A stretch of 64,000 nt of DNA, from the NCBI RefSeq assembly GCF_030867145.1, contig NC_134433.1, positions 11,545,216-11,609,215 on the forward strand, read 5' to 3'. Positions 61,227 through 64,000 of this stretch are shown in pieces. Numbering within the stretch: the stretch's first letter is position 1; every line of letters starts with the position of its first letter. The DNA comes from Opisthocomus hoazin. Taxonomy: Eukaryota > Chordata > Aves > Opisthocomiformes > Opisthocomidae. The translations under genes were made by a program, and so were the position numbers. The notes beneath the pieces were generated by a model. It was not told where the DNA came from. It searched no databases and was given only the letters and a program-made list of their open reading frames with translations.

Positions 61227-61670
61227 CAACGGAGCGAACCTCCTGGGGGGGGGGGCCGTGGAACGGGACGGCTCGCCCCAACTTCCCCGCCGAGCCCTCC
61301 GCGCCCCCTGCTGAGCCCCGTTTTCCCGTCACTCGCCGCGGGGGGACGAGCACCGACGACCCCCCACTCCCACCCCAGGACCCGCCGTGCCCCCGGCGCC
61401 TCGGGACCCGCCGTGCCCCCGCGCCCGCCGCAGCCCAGGTGCCCGCGGGACCCGGTGCCCGCCGTGCCTCCCCCCCGCTCCTCCCGGTCCCTCCCCTCGC
61501 CGCCGATGCCGCTCCCCGGGGACCCCCGGGGGGTGCCCGAGCCCCGGTGGCGGAGGCGAGGGGGGCGCCTGGCGGGGCGGCCCCAACTTCGGCGGGGAGA
61601 CAAACTTCGGGGCCGGCCCCGCTGCCCCCGGTGCCCGCGGGACCCGGTGCCCTCCCGGTGCGGCTCTCAC

Positions 61671-61683
61671 CTTGGCGGAGCAT
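61671..61683 (-). CDS. RTN4RL1: RTN4RL1 first coding exon (13 coding bases)
   Basis: The coding part is ATGCTCCGCCAAG (M-L-R-Q plus one base of Gly), followed at once by the donor GTGAGAGC. Spliced to 31461 it yields [14 protein letters not shown], closely matching the human start, where exon 1 likewise supplies only the first few residues. The context has A at -3. An in-frame TGA at 61734-61732, 17 codons upstream, rules out an extended N terminus. The signal peptide is thus completed by exon 2. Confidence 0.93.
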
Positions 61684-62047
61684 CTTGGAGCCGGGGCGGG
61701 CGCGGTCTCCCGGTGGCGGCGGCGGCGGCGCTCAGAGCCGCGGTGGCGGCGCACGGTAGCAGCGGCGGCGGCGGTGGCTGCTGCTGCACCGGGATCGCGG
61801 AGCCGGGGCCCGGGCGAGCGGCCCCCGCGGGGGCATGGCGGGCCGAGCCGCAAGCGGCACCGGGGAGCGCCGGCCCCGGTGTACCGGGGAGCGGCGGCCG
61901 CGCCTCTGCCCGCCGCGCGTCCCGCCGCCGGCTTTTAGGGGGGGAGCCGCCCCCTCGGGGCTGGGGCAGCCGCCGCCCCCCACCCCCTCGGGCCGAGCCT
62001 ATAAAGGGGCTCCCGGTGCCGGTGCCGGTGCCGCGCTGCCTGCAGCG
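61684..62047 (-). other. RTN4RL1: RTN4RL1 5' UTR and proximal promoter, start site not placed
   Basis: CpG-rich leader region with GGC-type triplet stretches. If transcription begins upstream of 61836 the leader contains a 34-codon upstream ORF (61836-61732), and an upstream ATG at 61853 opens a frame overlapping the main start. No minus-strand TATA box is evident; a TATAAA lies on the plus strand at 62000-62005. Confidence 0.55.
62000..62005 (+). promoter_or_regulatory. Plus-strand TATAAA within the CpG island
   Basis: TATAAAGG is flanked on both sides by GC-rich sequence, the classic setting of a TATA box. It points toward DPH1 but lies 1.4 kb upstream of the DPH1 ATG. It could drive a divergent non-coding transcript or be fortuitous. 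Confidence 0.3.
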
Positions 62048-62119
62048 GCGGGCAGGGCTGGGCAGGGCAGGGCGGGGCGGGGCAGCGACGGGGCGGGCAG
62101 GGCTGGGCAGGGCTGGGCG
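62048..62119. repeat. GC-rich minisatellite, GGGCAGGGCT type
   Basis: Degenerate head-to-tail units of GGGCA, GGGCT and GGGCG, with the 10-mer GGGCAGGGCT recurring. G runs lie on the plus strand. Confidence 0.8.
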
Positions 62120-62214
62120 AGCCCGGCCGGGCCCCCCCCTTCCTTCTCCTCCTCCGCCGCCGCCGCCTCTCCCGCCTCCCGTGGACAGTTCGTGAAAGTG
62201 CCGCTGCTCCCGGT

Positions 62215-63100
62215 TCCCCGCGCCACCGCCCATCCCGGGGCCCTCCGCCTCGCCGCGGGGCACGGCCCAGCACCGCCCCCCCGGGGCTCTGCGGGCCCCC
62301 CGGGACCGGCTGGCAACCCCCGCCCTATCGCCGTCCCCTGTGCCGTCGTCCTTCTCCCGGTGTCCCGGTATCCCGCCGGGGCTCTGCCGGCCCTCCCCCC
62401 GCCCCTGCCGGGGTCCCCGCTGTCCCGTCCGCCGCTCCCCGCGGACCTGCCGTCCCCGCCGTCCCCTCCCCTCCTTATCGCCCCCTCCAGCTCCCCGGTG
62501 TCCCGCCGCGGTCCCGCCGCCCGATCGGGGCCCCCGCTGTCCCCTCCGCCCCGGCACGGTCCCTGCCGCCGCCCCCCCAGGGACCCTGCCGCCCCGTCCC
62601 GTGCCCTCCGCCCCTCACTGTCCCCTCCGGGTCCCTGATAGCCCGGCGGGGTGGCGGACGCCCCACCGGGAACACCGCTGTCCCTGCTGCCCCCCGCTCC
62701 CCGCTGTCCCTACCGGGGTCCCGACACCCCACCGGGCTTCGCTGTCCCCCGGGCTGTTCCCGCTGCCCCCGGGCGGTCCCTCCTGCCCCTCGGAGGTCCC
62801 TCCCGTCCCTCGGGGGTCCCTCCCGCCCCGTCCCTTCTACCCCGCCGGGGGTCCCGTTATCCCACAGGGAGCTCTGCTGTGCCGGCTGCCCCGCTCGTGT
62901 CCCGCCTGTCCCCTGGGGGGTTCCCCGCTGCCTCCCCGGTGCATCGCCGCCCCCGGGGGTCCCCGCTACGCCCGGGTGCCCCTCCGGCCTCACGCCTCGC
63001 AGGGACCTGGCTTCTGCCCCGCGACATGGAGGGGGGACGGTACGACACGACACGACACGGACCCGTGACCGTGACAACGGCCCCGGCGCCCCCGCCCCGT
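62215..63100. other. Strongly C-skewed GC-rich block between the two start codons
   Basis: Nearly 0.9 kb in which the plus strand is rich in CCC and CCG and poor in A, with loose repeats such as GGTCCCTCC (about 62775-62840) and a short CGACA repeat at about 63046-63060. It likely spans the RTN4RL1 upstream region and the DPH1 upstream region. Open frames across it are compositional. Confidence 0.6.
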
Positions 63101-63144
63101 CCCTATGTTAGCGCTGGAACCGGCAGCCGCGGGGATGTCAGCTC

Positions 63145-63161
63145 GGGGGGGGGGGGGGGGG
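63145..63161. repeat. Poly(G) run, 17 nt
   Basis: Seventeen consecutive G about 250 bp upstream of the DPH1 ATG, able to form G-quadruplexes. Confidence 0.95.
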
Positions 63162-63398
63162 AGAGGGATGCGGCGGATCCACGGCCCCGACGTGAAGGGG
63201 GGCAGCCCCGACATCGCAACGCACGGCACAGCCCGCTGCACACTCCGGGACCCCATCGGGACCGTGCCGGGACCTATCGATCCCCGGCTGCACCGTCCGT
63301 CCCGTCGGGGCCCGCCGGCGCGCTCACGCACTCGATCTCTCGGCCGGCGACTGCTCTGGCCTAACGCGGGGTTCGCTTAGTGCTGCCTTCCCGCCTTT

Positions 63399-63422
63399 CA
63401 CGTGCTCCTGAGCCATGGCGGC
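63399..63422 (+). promoter_or_regulatory. DPH1: E-box and YY1-like start-codon context of DPH1
   Basis: CACGTG (63399-63404) is a perfect E-box of MYC/USF type, 11 bp before the ATG. The start codon itself is in GCCATGGCGGCC, which combines a strong Kozak context (purine at -3, G at +4) with an ATGGCGGC core typical of YY1 sites at housekeeping start sites. Confidence 0.45.
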
Positions 63423-63463
63423 CTCCGTCAGGGGCGGGAGCGCGGCCCCGGTGCCCGCCGCAG
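63415..63463 (+). CDS. DPH1: Probable DPH1 first coding exon (diphthamide biosynthesis 1)
   Basis: DPH1, with DPH2, is the iron-sulfur enzyme that transfers a 3-amino-3-carboxypropyl group from S-adenosylmethionine to a histidine of EEF2, the first step of diphthamide synthesis in the cytosol. The exon encodes MAASVRGGSAAPVPAA plus one base, ending in CAG followed by GTGGGC (donor at 63464). The human protein begins MRRQVMAALVVSGAAEQG, so the MAA start, Ala/Gly-rich text, size and phase are compatible, but this is too short for identity by sequence. The call rests mainly on gene order (RPA1, RTN4RL1, DPH1) and plus-strand direction. Exon 2 is not in the window. Confidence 0.6.
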
Positions 63464-64000
63464 GTGGGCCGAGGCCGGGTCAACGCTGGGTTCGCGGTGC
63501 CGGTACCGGGCCTTATTTCGGTTGCCTCGGCGGGGGAGGCGGGGCCGGCGGCGGGGGAGGCCGGGACGGTGGCTCCGCCACCGGCCCGGCCTCCCCCGCC
63601 GCCGGCCCGGCCCAGCTGGCCCTTTGGCGGTTGGACCGTGGGCCGTGCGGGGAGGGTTTGGTGGCTCATGAGTGCCGGTGTTGGGCTGGAAATAGTGAAT
63701 AATCCCCCTGCTGTCACTCCCCCGCCGCTCTCCGGCTTTGCCGAGCTGTAAGGGGGCGGTTGCTGGCGGGGGCCGACTTTCGGGATGAGGCTCCCGGGGA
63801 CCGGCCTAGCTCACCCGCTGCCGTTGCCTTCCCCCCCCCCCCCCCCCCCCCGGTTGAGATGACGGGATCCCCTCGATGGGGTAGGAGAAACCCCCGAGGG
63901 TGCCCCCCGGGGTGCTTACGGATGAGCTATGAGGGGTTGTGCCCGGTGTCCCCCCAGCTTGGGGGGAGCCAGCCCCGCTCATGGCGTTTCACTTAGTTAC
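63464..64000 (+). other. DPH1: Probable DPH1 intron 1, 5' portion
   Basis: GC-rich sequence after the donor GTGGGC. It includes a C21 run at 63831-63851. I looked for the next DPH1 coding segment (human IPPEIL and LPSNYNFEIPKT) and did not find it. Confidence 0.5.
63831..63851. repeat. Poly(C) run, 21 nt
   Basis: The longest mononucleotide C run in the window. Its length may be unstable or misassembled. Confidence 0.95.

Larger units (their letters stand above)
31462..61670 (-). other. RTN4RL1: RTN4RL1 intron 1 (30.2 kb)
   Basis: The single intron within the coding region joins exon 1 (donor GTGAG at 61670) to exon 2 (acceptor AG at 31463-31462). Joining gives [17 protein letters not shown], which aligns with the human start MLRKG followed by a leucine-rich signal peptide. 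Inside are two CR1 copies, an old LINE tail, several homopolymer runs and candidate regulatory blocks listed separately. Numerous long open frames in its GC-rich right half have no family resemblance. Confidence 0.95.
61100..63800. promoter_or_regulatory. CpG island shared by RTN4RL1 and DPH1
   Basis: About 2.7 kb of very GC- and CpG-rich DNA covers the first coding exons of the divergently oriented RTN4RL1 (minus, ATG at 61683) and DPH1 (plus, ATG at 63415), as expected for promoters of this type. Bounds are approximate and judged by eye. Transcription start sites cannot be placed. Confidence 0.85.

Noticed and set aside
60798-62195. A 465-codon plus-strand open frame through the CpG island.
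   Set aside because: It is made of Pro/Arg/Gly/Ala-rich text caused by low stop density in GC-rich DNA, crosses RTN4RL1 exon 1 antisense, and shows no domain or splice logic.
61667-62557. A 296-codon minus-strand open frame over the RTN4RL1 start.
   Set aside because: It is out of frame with the RTN4RL1 ATG, compositionally biased, and overlapped by equally long frames on the other strand.
62340-63364. Searched the DPH1 side for the MIR212/MIR132 cluster and OVCA2, which lie nearby in mammals.
   Set aside because: No hairpin or coding text for them was found. In the known gene order they lie beyond DPH1, outside this window.

Overview
This is vertebrate, almost certainly bird, genomic DNA. 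The genes have canonical introns, the recognisable repeats are almost all CR1-type LINEs with no SINEs, and there is a strong CpG island. The gene order RPA1 (+), RTN4RL1 (-), DPH1 (+) is the one I know from human 17p13.3, with an intron much shorter than I recall for mammals. A turtle or crocodile is possible but less likely. The left half is moderately AT-rich and the right half increasingly GC-rich. No bacterial-type features are present.

Layout. Positions 1-1046 hold the last two coding exons of RPA1 on the plus strand, followed by its 3' UTR with a poly(A) signal at 1933-1938. From about 1.96 to 28.1 kb is intergenic DNA with relics of very old CR1/L3-like LINEs (about 3.4 and 24.1-25.2 kb) and one younger truncated CR1 (26.0-26.8 kb). 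RTN4RL1 (Nogo receptor homolog NgR3) lies on the minus strand. Its 3' UTR ends somewhere between 28.1 and 28.95 kb, its large coding exon is 30098-31461, a 30.2 kb intron spans 31462-61670, and a first exon with only 13 coding bases is at 61671-61683. The intron carries two more CR1 copies (39.4 and 49.2-50.9 kb), an old LINE tail (48.6 kb), and AT-rich blocks that look like conserved regulatory DNA. A CpG island covers about 61.1-63.8 kb, and the probable first coding exon of DPH1 is at 63415-63463 on the plus strand.

The genes are not an operon and do unrelated jobs: RPA1 in single-stranded DNA binding, RTN4RL1 as a GPI-anchored neuronal receptor, DPH1 in diphthamide synthesis on EEF2. RTN4RL1 and DPH1 are head-to-head across the shared CpG island.

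The best leads are a helically spaced cluster of TGATGTC(A/G) sites around an RFX-type X-box just inside RTN4RL1 intron 1, predicted upstream ORFs in its leader, a directly repeated and nearly identical CR1 pair flanking the main RTN4RL1 exon, and isolated AT-rich homeodomain-site blocks in GC-rich intron DNA. I found no convincing undescribed protein-coding system. The long GC-rich open frames look like chance.
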